23,044 bases of DNA from JBQCEE01 sp051960575 (GCF_051960575.1 NZ_JBQCEE010000322.1:1-23044); one strand, 5' to 3'. Positions 13,552 through 21,577 are shown, counted from the stretch's first letter. Notes: generated from the sequence alone by a model not told the origin. Program-made: numbers and translations.

Positions 13552-14841
13552 TCACGCCGTCGCGTGGTACTCGATCTCACCCGTCAACGTGCCGCCCGCA
13601 CCGGCGTCCTGGCAGCTGAACGAGAACGTCGCGTGGAAGACGCTGGGCGCCTGGTCGGCGTCGTACTGGGCCTGCGTGATGGTCAGGTGCCCGACCGCGG
13701 CGTTGCATCCCTGGCCGTTGCCGACCACGTCCAGACCCCATCCGGCGTAGGTGAACAGGGCGTCCCTGCTCGTGGAGTACGAGCCGGCGGAGACCGCCCG
13801 TCCCCTCGGTGCGGTGATGTGCACCGTCCAGGTCTCCGGCTGGACCCCCTCGTCGCCGAGCCTGGCGACGAACTGGGTGGGCCCGGTCGGGGAGACGTGC
13901 ATCGGCTCCGCCGTGTTCGGGATGAAGTGGTTGCCGCCGCCGCCGACCCAGGCGCCGGCCGGACTCTGGATGCGGAGCAGCGTCGTACCGGGTGAGCCGG
14001 TGCCGACGAGCTGGGTCGTGATCGAGCGCGCGCCGACGGGAATGTTCAACCAGGCGTTGCGTGCGCCGGCCGCCGTCGGGTGGAAGACCACCTGGATCGC
14101 GCACGCGGTGTGCGCCGCGAGCGTGTGTCCGCTGCAGCCGTCGGACGCGACGCGGAAGTCGGTGGCCTGCGCACCTGTGCGGCCGGCATGCCCGATGACC
14201 AGCGGCGAAGCCGTCGTGTTGCGCACCCAGAACGGCATGCTGACCGGGGTGCTCGCGCCGACCGGGGTGTCGGGCCAGCGCAGGAACCGCGCGCCCGTCG
14301 AGGTGCCGGCCGTGAACGGCTCGTTGAACGAGACCTCGCCGAAGATCGTGGCGTCGTTGTTGCTGATGGCGGTGTTGCAGGAGGTTTGGAACTGGACGTC
14401 CAGCCGGGTGACCGTGGTGCCCGACGAGGCGAGGTCGGTGATCGTGAACCGCACGCCCTCGCAGTCGGAGCCGCCCTCCTGGACGGAGGCATCGCCGCGC
14501 ACACCGTAGACGTCGTCGCCGTAGTACATGCCGGTGTGGAAGGTCTGTCCCGTGGGCGCTTGGAGGTGCAGCGCGAACGCACGGTGACGTGTGCCGCCAC
14601 CCGTGGCGATGTCGATGACATCGGTGTGCGCGTAGCAGCAGGTGCCGCCGGAGATGTTGGTCGGGTCGTACTCGCTGACGCCTGCGAAGTCGGTGCCGTC
14701 GAACGGCCCCCCGGCGATCGTCGCCCGCAGCGTCGGGAACGCGTTGGGCACGGAGGCGACGGCGTCTGCCGCGCCCAGGCCGATCAGTGCGAGCGCGAAC
14801 GCCGCGACGACGCTGGTGACCGCTGTGGAACGGATGCGCAC
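13552..14841 (-). CDS. Secreted protein: two related beta-domains flanking an ASH/choice-of-anchor-like domain
   Basis: A 429-residue exported protein of unknown function with a clear signal peptide (residues 1-29, cleavage probably near Ala-Ser at 29-30). Residues 35-175 form a beta-rich domain with a likely disulfide Cys127-Cys155 and a CC pair at 68-69. Residues 185-282 resemble an ASH/choice-of-anchor D domain: PVGASTPVSMPFWVRNTT, PLVIGHA, Cys236 and Cys247, VVFHPTAAGARNAWLNI. Residues 288-428 look like a second copy of the first domain: ITAPRGRAVSAGSYS matches LQAPTGQTFHTGMYY, and Cys379/LTIT/FSFSC matches Cys127/FTIT/VQFQTSC. The start is GTG at 14841 after GAGGGGGAG. It follows the FUSC gene by 53 nt on the same strand. 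An adhesion or surface-binding role is a guess; there is no enzymatic motif. Confidence 0.85.
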   Translation of the reverse strand: MRIRSTAVTSVVAAFALALIGLGAADAVASVPNAFPTLRATIAGGPFDGTDFAGVSEYDPTNISGGTCCYAHTDVIDIATGGGTRHRAFALHLQAPTGQTFHTGMYYGDDVYGVRGDASVQEGGSDCEGVRFTITDLASSGTTVTRLDVQFQTSCNTAISNNDATIFGEVSFNEPFTAGTSTGARFLRWPDTPVGASTPVSMPFWVRNTTASPLVIGHAGRTGAQATDFRVASDGCSGHTLAAHTACAIQVVFHPTAAGARNAWLNIPVGARSITTQLVGTGSPGTTLLRIQSPAGAWVGGGGNHFIPNTAEPMHVSPTGPTQFVARLGDEGVQPETWTVHITAPRGRAVSAGSYSTSRDALFTYAGWGLDVVGNGQGCNAAVGHLTITQAQYDADQAPSVFHATFSFSCQDAGAGGTLTGEIEYHATA

Positions 14842-14894
14842 GTCTCCCCCTCGACAACGCCCGGGCGGCGTACCGTCCGTCCGGCGGCGCGTTC

Positions 14895-17291
14895 CTACCC
14901 TTGGCGGCTCACAAGATCACGTCCGACGGCACCCGAGTCGGGGGGACTCGTGTCGTGGTCGCGGACGTCCATGTCCAGTGCCTGCGCGAGCCGCGCGAGC
15001 GTTCCGTCCAGCAGGGTGAGGTCGCGCAGGGCCGACCGCAGCGGCGCGCGCTCGCGGCCCACGTCGTCGACCGTGAGTGCCAGCAGGCCGGCCGAGCGGG
15101 TGAAGCAGCCGCGCTCACCGGTGCGGATGCGGTGTTCGATCGCGTCGAGGGACGCGTGCAACTGCTCGGCGGCGTCGTGCAGCGTCAGGGTGAGCGGAGG
15201 CACGCCCTGACGGTCGGCGTCCTGCAGTTCTGCGGAGAGCGAGCGGACGTACTGTCGTGCGGCCGCCGCGACGGACAGCAACTCGACCAGCTGCACCGAG
15301 TTGCGTCCGAAGGTGCCTTTGCGCAGCGGCGCGGCCGTGGCCTCCAACGCGGCATAGGCGGCGTCGACGCCTCGCACCAACGGCAGCAACGCGGGGCGGG
15401 CGTCGTCCGCGACGCCGTCGAGCCGGTCGAGCACGGCCTCGACCAGCGTCCGCAATGCCGTGAACCACTGCAGCACGGCCGTCGTCAACACCCGTTGAGG
15501 TCGCAGCGGCACGATGAGCAGGACGGTGACGATCACGGCGGCCACCCCGATCGCCGTCTCGCCGAGACGCAGCACCAGCAGCGACCAGCTGAACTCGTGC
15601 AGCTGCACGTACAGCTGCGACATTGTGACGGTGATGCCGAGCGTCATGAACATGTAGTTGATGCGGATCAGGTAGATGCCGAAGAACAGGGCGACGAGCA
15701 CGATCGCGATCGAGATCCACAGGTGTCCGCCGGTGAGGTGCACCAGCAGGTCGCCGACGACGATGCCGATCGCCGTGCCGCTCGCGCGGAACAGTGCGCG
15801 CCGCACCTGCTCGCCCGAGTTCGTCGCCGCGATGAAGCAGAGGAACACCGCGAGCACGGCCCAGTAGAGACGGGGGCCGGACACCGCGTCGCCGACGACG
15901 ACGGCGAGCGTGCCGGCGACGACGACCTGGATCGTGGTGCGCAGGTACGGCGGCAGTGCGGCGCGGTCGAGCCGGCCGCCGCGTCCGCGGGTCGTCGACG
16001 CCTCGGCGCTGACCGGCATCGAGCCGGGCAGGAAGCCGTTGAAGAGCTGCACCGCCGGGTCGAAGCCGTCGCCCGCGGCAGCGCGCTCGGCGGGCGAGAC
16101 GGGCGTGTCCATGCGGGCACGTGCCCGGGCCGCATCGTCGGCCGACGCCGCCAGGCGGGACGTGAGCACCGCCGTGCGGGTGTCCGGCGTCGGCACGCGA
16201 CGCAGGCGCTCGGACGCGGAGGCCGTGGCGTCGACGTCGTCGGTGAGCAGCGCGCGCAGGGTGTCGGCGGCGCGGGCGCGGACGTCGGTCGGCGCCCCGA
16301 TGACGGCGAGCGCGGCGGCGAACCGCGCGCAGTTCGAGATCGCCAGCTCGAGGTCGAACAGACGGTGCGCCTCGACGGCAGCGGTGTCCGGCCGCGCGGC
16401 GGCGAGCTGCGCGTCGATCATCAGCGTCGACTCGTTCAGTCGCACCACCTGGCGTCGCAAGCGGTCACGCGAGCGCTCCGCGCCGCGGGCGTCCGTCACG
16501 TCCAACGTCTCGACGCTCAGCGAGAGCAGCCGGCGCTTGCGGGCGATCCACGACCGGCGCATGCGGGCGAGGGTGCGGGCAGCGTCCGGCCGGAAGAACG
16601 CGAACCGCACGAGCAGCGAGGCGACGATGCCGATGACGAGGTCGCACGCCAGCCAGCCGACGTCGCGCAGCGCGAGCTCGGCGTGCAGGAAGAACCCGAG
16701 GAACGCGCCGTTGAACCCGACCATGCCCCACGCGAAGCCACGCGGCGGCCAGCGCCGCACGTAGACGGCGACGGCCATGACGACGACGAGGAACACCAGC
16801 GACAGGACGCGGTGGCCGCCGACCAGCAGGCCGAGGGTGATGGCGCCGAGCATGGGCACCGGCAGCAGCGCAGAAGAGACGAGTTGGCCGCGGACCGTGG
16901 CGTCCTGCACCGTGAAGCCGGCCATCATCGCGACCATGCCGGCCAGCAGCATCGACACGATGAGCAGCGCGTGGTTCACCGAGGCGACCGCCGCTGGCGG
17001 CGCGGCGCCGGGCGCCAGTTGCAGGGCACCGGTGACGCGAACGAACACCTCGACGAGCACGAGCGCCACGCTGATGCCGAGCACGGCCTGCAGCGCGAGC
17101 CGCAGCTGGCTCAGCCCGGGATCCGCGCCGGCGATCCCGTCGACGGCATCTTGCAGGTAGGCGCGCGGCGTGCGCCGACTCGGCAGTTGGGTGAGCTGGT
17201 CGTCGGTGAGCCCGCTGCCACCGACGCTGTCGTCCACGGTGTCCGTCGCTGCACCTGTCGCGCGCACCTGCATCCTTCCGTCCGGAACCAC
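14895..17291 (-). CDS. FUSC-family inner membrane protein
   Basis: A 798-residue membrane protein with two blocks of about five or six transmembrane helices (residues about 60-200 and 425-570), each followed by a long soluble helical region, the duplicated architecture of FUSC (fusaric acid resistance/YccS-like) proteins. The second block carries the characteristic LRTTIQVVVAGTLAVVVGD, YWAVLAVFLCFIAATNSGEQ and RASGTAIGIVVGDLLVHLTGG, then the paired motif FFGIYLIRINYMFMTLGITV. Homologues are thought to export aromatic acids or other amphiphiles, but few are tested. GTG at 17291 has a GGGGGG stretch five nt upstream; ATG at 17273 is an alternative with a ribosome site placed too close. It diverges from the sedolisin gene with 72 nt between starts. 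Confidence 0.9.
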   Translation of the reverse strand: MVPDGRMQVRATGAATDTVDDSVGGSGLTDDQLTQLPSRRTPRAYLQDAVDGIAGADPGLSQLRLALQAVLGISVALVLVEVFVRVTGALQLAPGAAPPAAVASVNHALLIVSMLLAGMVAMMAGFTVQDATVRGQLVSSALLPVPMLGAITLGLLVGGHRVLSLVFLVVVMAVAVYVRRWPPRGFAWGMVGFNGAFLGFFLHAELALRDVGWLACDLVIGIVASLLVRFAFFRPDAARTLARMRRSWIARKRRLLSLSVETLDVTDARGAERSRDRLRRQVVRLNESTLMIDAQLAAARPDTAAVEAHRLFDLELAISNCARFAAALAVIGAPTDVRARAADTLRALLTDDVDATASASERLRRVPTPDTRTAVLTSRLAASADDAARARARMDTPVSPAERAAAGDGFDPAVQLFNGFLPGSMPVSAEASTTRGRGGRLDRAALPPYLRTTIQVVVAGTLAVVVGDAVSGPRLYWAVLAVFLCFIAATNSGEQVRRALFRASGTAIGIVVGDLLVHLTGGHLWISIAIVLVALFFGIYLIRINYMFMTLGITVTMSQLYVQLHEFSWSLLVLRLGETAIGVAAVIVTVLLIVPLRPQRVLTTAVLQWFTALRTLVEAVLDRLDGVADDARPALLPLVRGVDAAYAALEATAAPLRKGTFGRNSVQLVELLSVAAAARQYVRSLSAELQDADRQGVPPLTLTLHDAAEQLHASLDAIEHRIRTGERGCFTRSAGLLALTVDDVGRERAPLRSALRDLTLLDGTLARLAQALDMDVRDHDTSPPDSGAVGRDLVSRQG

Positions 17292-17363
17292 ACCGGCCCC
17301 CCGGCGTCTCTACCCGCCGTGACGACCGGTGGTTTCCGGCCGGCGACAGGGAATGCCTCACGT

Positions 17364-18917
17364 ATGACGAAACCGCGGGTGGTCCTGTCCGGCAGCGAGC
17401 GCGGCCCGGTCACCGGTGCCCGACTCGTCGGGCCGGTCGATCGCGACGAACCGATCGAGGTGACGATCGTGCTCCGGCGGCGTGAGGCCCTGCCCGAGGA
17501 CGCGACCGAGCTGCTGCGCCCGTCCGACTTCGAGGCGCATCACGGCGCGGACCCGGACGACGTCGAGCAGGTGCGCTCGGTCGTCCTCGATGCCGGCGCC
17601 GAGGTGGTCGACGTCCACATGCCGTCGCGTCGCGTTCGGGTGCGCGGCAGCGCCGGCGTCCTCGCCGACCTGTTCGGCACCGAGCTGCAGGTCGCCCGGG
17701 ACGAGTCGTCCGAGCCCGCCGTCGAGCACCGTCAGCGGCAGGGTGCGCTGAGCCTGCCGAGCCGGCTCGACGGCCTCGTGCTCGCCGTCCTCGGGCTGGA
17801 CGACCGTCGGCAGGCGCGGGCGTGGTTCCGTCCGGCGGCCGCGAGCGCGAGCAGCTTCACCCCGACCCGGCTCGCCGACCTGTACGCGATGCCGACCGGG
17901 ACGGACGGCAGCGGCACGACGATCGCGATCATCGAGCTCGGCGGCGGCTACGGCGACGCGGACCTCGACACCTACTTCGCCCGGGTCGGCGTGGCCCGCC
18001 CGACCGTCCGTCCGGTCGGCGTGGACGGCGCGTCGAACGTCCCCGGCCAGGATCCGAACGGGGCCGACGGCGAGGTGCTGCTCGACATCGAGGTCGCCGG
18101 CGCCATCGCCCCCGGCGCGGAGCTGATCGTCTACTTCGCGCCCAACACCGACGCCGGGTTCCTCGACGCGATCGCCACGGCGACGCACGCCACGCCGACA
18201 CCGACGTCGATGAGCATCAGCTGGGGCCAGAGCGATGATCAGTGGACGGCCCAGGCCCGTCAGGCGATGGACGCCGCCTTCGCCGACGCCGTCGCCCTGG
18301 GTATCACCGTCACCGCCGCGGCCGGTGACAACGGCAGTGCCGACGCCGCCGGCAGCACCTCGGGCGGCGCCCACGGCGACTTCCCCGCCGCGAGCCCGCA
18401 CGTGCTGGCCTGCGGCGGCACGCGGCTCGAGGCCTCTGGCAGCGCCATCACGGCCGAGACGGTGTGGAACGACGGCACGTCGGGCGGCGCCACCGGCGGC
18501 GGCGTGAGCGACACGTTCCCGCTGCCCACCTGGCAGCAACAGGCCGGCGTGCCCGCGCGTGCCGACGCCGGCACCACCGGACGCGGTGTACCCGACGTCG
18601 CGGCGGTCGCCGATCCGCAGACCGGCTACCAGGTGCTCGTCGACGGCAGGGACGCCGTCTACGGCGGCACGAGCGCGGTGGCGCCGCTGTGGGCAGCGCT
18701 GGTCTGCCGTCTCGTCCAGGCGCTCGGCCGTCCGCTGGGGCTGCTGCAGCCGGCGCTGTACACGGGCGCGGCGTCCGGGCAGAGCCCGACCGGCTTCCGC
18801 GACATCACCGAGGGCAGCAACGGCGCCTACCAGGCCGGCCCCGGCTGGGACGCGTGCACGGGGCTCGGCTCCCCCGACGGCGCTGCGCTGCTGGAGGCGT
18901 TGCGCGCACGGGGTTGA
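17364..18917 (+). CDS. Sedolisin (S53, kumamolisin-like) serine-carboxyl peptidase with prodomain
   Basis: A 517-residue acid peptidase precursor. Residues 1-160 form the inhibitory pro-kumamolisin domain (EVTIVLRRREALP, LRPSDFEAHHGADPDDVEQV, FGTELQVARDE). The catalytic domain follows with the S53 set: Glu237 and Asp241 in GEVLLDIEVAGAIAPGA, oxyanion Asp322 in AAAGDNGS, and nucleophile Ser437 in GGTSAVAPLWAAL. The C-terminal calcium site is FRDITEGSNGAYQ with GPGWDACTGLGSPDG. Self-cleavage would fall near residue 160. There is no classical signal peptide, as in several kumamolisin precursors, so its export route is unclear. The start is ATG at 17364, with AGGGA about 11 nt upstream. The enzyme would digest extracellular proteins at low pH, suggesting an acidic soil, plant or wood habitat. 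Confidence 0.95.
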   Translation: MTKPRVVLSGSERGPVTGARLVGPVDRDEPIEVTIVLRRREALPEDATELLRPSDFEAHHGADPDDVEQVRSVVLDAGAEVVDVHMPSRRVRVRGSAGVLADLFGTELQVARDESSEPAVEHRQRQGALSLPSRLDGLVLAVLGLDDRRQARAWFRPAAASASSFTPTRLADLYAMPTGTDGSGTTIAIIELGGGYGDADLDTYFARVGVARPTVRPVGVDGASNVPGQDPNGADGEVLLDIEVAGAIAPGAELIVYFAPNTDAGFLDAIATATHATPTPTSMSISWGQSDDQWTAQARQAMDAAFADAVALGITVTAAAGDNGSADAAGSTSGGAHGDFPAASPHVLACGGTRLEASGSAITAETVWNDGTSGGATGGGVSDTFPLPTWQQQAGVPARADAGTTGRGVPDVAAVADPQTGYQVLVDGRDAVYGGTSAVAPLWAALVCRLVQALGRPLGLLQPALYTGAASGQSPTGFRDITEGSNGAYQAGPGWDACTGLGSPDGAALLEALRARG

Positions 18918-18979
18918 CGTCGTCAGGCTCACCGCCGTTCACCCCTTGCCGCTCGCCGCGCGCGGGTCACACTGGCGGC

Positions 18980-19144
18980 ATGTCCCGTCCCGTTGCCACG
19001 GCCCTGCTGGCGGTCGTGATGGTCGCAACGATCGTTGCAGTCGACATCGTGGTCTTCCGGCACCACTTCTGGCCGCGCCTGGCCGCGAACGTCGGCATCG
19101 TGCTGATCTTCGGCGCGCTGTACTACCGCTTCGTCCACCACTGA
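18980..19144 (+). CDS. Small two-helix membrane protein (54 aa)
   Basis: A 54-residue protein made of two hydrophobic helices (about residues 5-25 and 35-49) joined by the basic-aromatic turn FRHHFWPRLAANVG and ending YYRFVHH. The start is ATG at 18980; no clear Shine-Dalgarno sequence precedes it. It lies 62 nt after the sedolisin stop on the same strand and just before the CGGGTGACGG repeat array. The tight hydrophobic pattern and normal GC-rich codon use make it credible as a gene. The function is unknown. Confidence 0.7.
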   Translation: MSRPVATALLAVVMVATIVAVDIVVFRHHFWPRLAANVGIVLIFGALYYRFVHH

Positions 19145-19150
19145 TGGCGT

Positions 19151-19297
19151 CGGGTGACGGATTCGCCCGTCGGGTGACGGATCCGCCCACCGGGTGACGG
19201 ACTGGCCCATCGGGTGATGGCGTGTCGCGCCGTCACCCGGCATCGAGATCCGTCACCCGACGCGAGATCCGTCACTCGACGCCGAACCCGTCACCGG
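19151..19297. repeat. CGGGTGACGG array: four direct and four inverted 19-20 bp units
   Basis: Direct copies of CGGGTGACGG (the fourth with one change) start at 19151, 19171, 19191 and 19211, exactly 20 bp apart. Then the sequence flips: CGTCACCCG or close variants start at 19231, 19251, 19270 and 19289. The whole block is an imperfect palindrome centred near 19226 that can fold into a long hairpin or several alternative ones. It fills the gap between the 54-residue membrane protein gene and the 3' end of the proteasome ATPase gene, which converge on it. Confidence 0.85.
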
Positions 19298-19318
19298 ACG
19301 CGCCGGACGAACGGCAAC

Positions 19319-19350
19319 GGGCCCGCGGGCGCAGGTGCGCACGCGGGCCC
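19319..19350 (-). terminator. Hairpin terminator candidate after the proteasome ATPase gene
   Basis: GGGCCCGCG (19319-19327) pairs with CGCGGGCCC (19342-19350), and the interior GCGC/GCGC (19329-19332 with 19337-19340) extends the stem around an AGGT loop after one mismatch. Read on the minus strand it begins 18 nt after the ATPase stop and is followed by GTTGCCGTT, a weak T-containing tail. It is probably the intrinsic terminator of the arc transcript. Confidence 0.65.
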
Positions 19351-19368
19351 GGAAGCCGAGCGGGAGGC

Positions 19369-21141
19369 CTACAGGTACTGCCCCGTGTTGCCGACGGTGT
19401 CGATCGACCGGCCGGAGTCGCCGCCCTTGGCGCCCGAGACGAGCGTGCGGATGTAGACGATCCGCTCGCCCTTCTTGCCGGAGATGCGGGCCCAGTCGTC
19501 CGGGTTGGTCGTGTTCGGCAGGTCCTCGTTCTCGCGGAACTCGTCGACGCACGCGGCCAGCAGGTGCTGCATCCGCAGACCCCGCTGGTTCATCGTGAGC
19601 AGGTCCTTGATCGCCATCTTCTTGGCCCGGTCGACGATGTTCTGGATCATCGCGCCCGAGTTGAAGTCCTTGAAGTACAGGGTCTCCTTGTCACCGTTGG
19701 CGTAGGTGACCTCGAGGAAGCGGTTCTCCTCCGCCTCGCTGTACATCCGCTCGACGGTGTGCTGGATCATCCCGGCGATCGTCGCCTCGGCCGAGCCGCC
19801 GTGCTCGGCGAGGTCCTCGGCGTGCAGGGGCAGCGACGGCGTCAGGTACTTCGAGAAGATGTCGCGTGCCGACTCCGCGTCCGGACGCTCGATCTTGATC
19901 TTCACGTCGAGCCGGCCCGGCCGCAGGATGGCGGGGTCGATCATGTCCTCACGGTTCGAGGCGCCGATGACGATGACGTTCTCGAGGCCCTCGACGCCGT
20001 CGATCTCCGAGAGCAGCTGCGGCACGATCGTGTTCTCGACGTCGGACGAGACACCCGAACCACGCGTCCGGAAGATCGAGTCCATCTCGTCGAAGAACAC
20101 GATCACCGGCGTGCCCTCGGACGCCTTCTCGCGCGCCCGCTGGAACACCAGCCGGATGTGCCGCTCGGTCTCGCCGACGTACTTGTTCAGCAGCTCCGGG
20201 CCCTTGATGTTGAGGAAGTACGACGTCGCCCGCTCGTCGCCGCCGCGCACCTTCTGCACCTGCTTGGCCAGCGAGTTCGCCACCGCCTTGGCGATGAGCG
20301 TCTTGCCGCAGCCGGGCGGGCCGTAGAGCAGGATGCCCTTCGGCGGGCGCAGCTGGTGCTCGCGGAACAGGTCGGCGTGCAGGAACGGCAGCTCGACCGC
20401 GTCGCGGATCGCCTCGATCTGCGACGCCAGGCCACCGATGTCGGTGTAGTCGATGTCCGGGACCTCTTCGAGGATGAGCTCCTCGACCTCGCTCTTCGGG
20501 ATGCGCTCGAAGACGTAGCCCGAGCGCGGCTCGAGCAGCAGCGAGTCGCCGACGCGCATCTTCTGCTCGCGCAGGATGTCGGCGATGTAGACGACGCGCT
20601 CCTCGTCGGTGTGCCCGATGACCAGGGCACGGTCGCCACCCTCGAGCACCTCCTTGAGCATCACGATCTCGCCGGCGCGCTCGAAGCCGCGCGCGGCGAC
20701 GACGTTCATCGCCTCGTTGAGCATGACCTCCTGGCCGTGCTGCAGCGTCGACACCTCGACCTGCGGCGAGACGGCGACGCGCAGCTTGCGGCCGGAGGTG
20801 AAGATGTCGACGGTGCCGTCCTCGAACGCCTCGAGGAAGACGCCGTAGCCCGACGGGGGCTGGGCGAGCCGGTCGATCTCCTCCTTGAGGGTGATCATCT
20901 GCTCGCGCGCCTCGCGCAGCGTGTCGGCGAGGCGGTCGTTGCGCTCGCTCAGCGCCGACACACGGGCCTGCGCCTCGGCGAGGCGGTCCTCGAGCAGGCG
21001 CATGTGGCGCGGCGACTCCGAGACCTTGGCCCGCAGCAGCTCGAGCTCCTGCTCCAGGAAGGCCGTGCGGCGCCGCAGTTCAGCGTCTCCGCCGCTGCGC
21101 GAGCGCGCATCACCGGGGACTTCGCGTGGGTCTTGAGCCAT
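19369..21141 (-). CDS. arc: ARC/Mpa proteasomal AAA ATPase
   Basis: The ring ATPase that binds pupylated proteins, unfolds them and feeds them to the 20S proteasome. In the 590 residues there is an N-terminal coiled coil (about 20-92) that captures Pup and a double OB domain (about 97-225). The AAA module has Walker A GPPGCGKT (274-281), Walker B VIVFFDEMDS with Asp351-Glu352, sensor-1 GASN (Asn396) and arginine-finger region LRPGR. The C terminus is GQYL, the motif that docks on the proteasome and opens its gate. ATG at 21141 has GGGAGG nine nt upstream. The gene order trmI, ferredoxin, arc is the usual actinobacterial one, but dop does not follow directly; it lies about 18.5 kb away in the same orientation. 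The name mpa is used in mycobacteria. Confidence 0.98.
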   Translation of the reverse strand: MAQDPREVPGDARSRSGGDAELRRRTAFLEQELELLRAKVSESPRHMRLLEDRLAEAQARVSALSERNDRLADTLREAREQMITLKEEIDRLAQPPSGYGVFLEAFEDGTVDIFTSGRKLRVAVSPQVEVSTLQHGQEVMLNEAMNVVAARGFERAGEIVMLKEVLEGGDRALVIGHTDEERVVYIADILREQKMRVGDSLLLEPRSGYVFERIPKSEVEELILEEVPDIDYTDIGGLASQIEAIRDAVELPFLHADLFREHQLRPPKGILLYGPPGCGKTLIAKAVANSLAKQVQKVRGGDERATSYFLNIKGPELLNKYVGETERHIRLVFQRAREKASEGTPVIVFFDEMDSIFRTRGSGVSSDVENTIVPQLLSEIDGVEGLENVIVIGASNREDMIDPAILRPGRLDVKIKIERPDAESARDIFSKYLTPSLPLHAEDLAEHGGSAEATIAGMIQHTVERMYSEAEENRFLEVTYANGDKETLYFKDFNSGAMIQNIVDRAKKMAIKDLLTMNQRGLRMQHLLAACVDEFRENEDLPNTTNPDDWARISGKKGERIVYIRTLVSGAKGGDSGRSIDTVGNTGQYL

Positions 21142-21183
21142 GAGCGGCCACCTCCCAGAGTCGCGGAGTGTTCGCGAAATCCC

Positions 21184-21189
21184 ACCCTA
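21184..21189 (-). promoter_or_regulatory. Possible -10 element of the arc promoter
   Basis: The minus strand reads TAGGGT here, a TANNNT-type hexamer that would start transcription about 36 nt before the arc ATG, leaving room for the GGGAGG ribosome site. A TTGGAC further upstream lies 22 nt away, too far for a standard -35 box, so the call rests on the -10 alone. Confidence 0.3.
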
Positions 21190-21277
21190 CACAGGACGAA
21201 GGGCCCGTCGCGTCCAACTACGCTGATGCCAGAGGACATCGTCCGACGAAGGCTGTTCCTGAAGGGTTTCGGCAACC

Positions 21278-21562
21278 GTGACTGAAGCGACCGATGCGCT
21301 GCGCGTCTGGATCGATCAAGAGCTCTGCACCGGCGACGGGCTCTGCGTGCAGTACGCACCGGAGGTCTTCGAGTTCGACGTCGACGGCCTCGCGTACGTG
21401 AAGACGGCCGACGGCGACCTGCTCGACACGCCGGGCGCCCGCACGGACGTGCCCGCGAACCTGCGTCTCGACGTCATCGCGTCGGCGAAGGAGTGCCCGG
21501 GCGAATGCATCCACGTGGTGCGCGCCGCCGACGACGCCGAGGTCGCCGGCCCGGCCGCCTGA
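21278..21562 (+). CDS. Single-cluster ferredoxin with a C-x2-D-x2-C site
   Basis: A 94-residue acidic electron carrier. The cluster ligands are Cys17 and Cys23 in LCTGDGLCVQYAPEVFEF and Cys73 in AKECPGECIHV. Asp20 occupies the place of the second cysteine of a CxxCxxC motif. This is the pattern of [3Fe-4S] ferredoxins, or of [4Fe-4S] proteins with an aspartate ligand such as that of Pyrococcus furiosus. An extra Cys77 lies near the third ligand. Ferredoxins of this type commonly partner P450s or other oxidoreductases, and one is frequently encoded next to arc in actinobacteria, for reasons not known to me. The start is GTG at 21278, with AAGGG 11 nt upstream. It diverges from arc (136 nt) and converges on trmI with only 15 nt between stops. 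Confidence 0.92.
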   Translation: MTEATDALRVWIDQELCTGDGLCVQYAPEVFEFDVDGLAYVKTADGDLLDTPGARTDVPANLRLDVIASAKECPGECIHVVRAADDAEVAGPAA

Positions 21563-21577
21563 GCCCCACCCGCCGGA

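Noticed and set aside
17353..17367. Four-codon leader (ATG CCT CAC GTA TGA) overlapping the sedolisin ATG
   Set aside because: The AGGGA abuts its ATG with no spacing, and so short a frame in GC-rich sequence is expected by chance.
14901..18917. Very long plus-strand open frame (over 1300 codons) running antisense to the FUSC gene into the sedolisin gene
   Set aside because: Only the last 517 codons, from ATG 17364, show a real protein. The earlier part is Arg/Gln/His-rich antisense of the FUSC gene, an effect of high GC content.
19151..19297. CRISPR array
   Set aside because: The units are only 20 bp apart with spacers of about 10 bp, half of them are inverted, and no cas gene is nearby.
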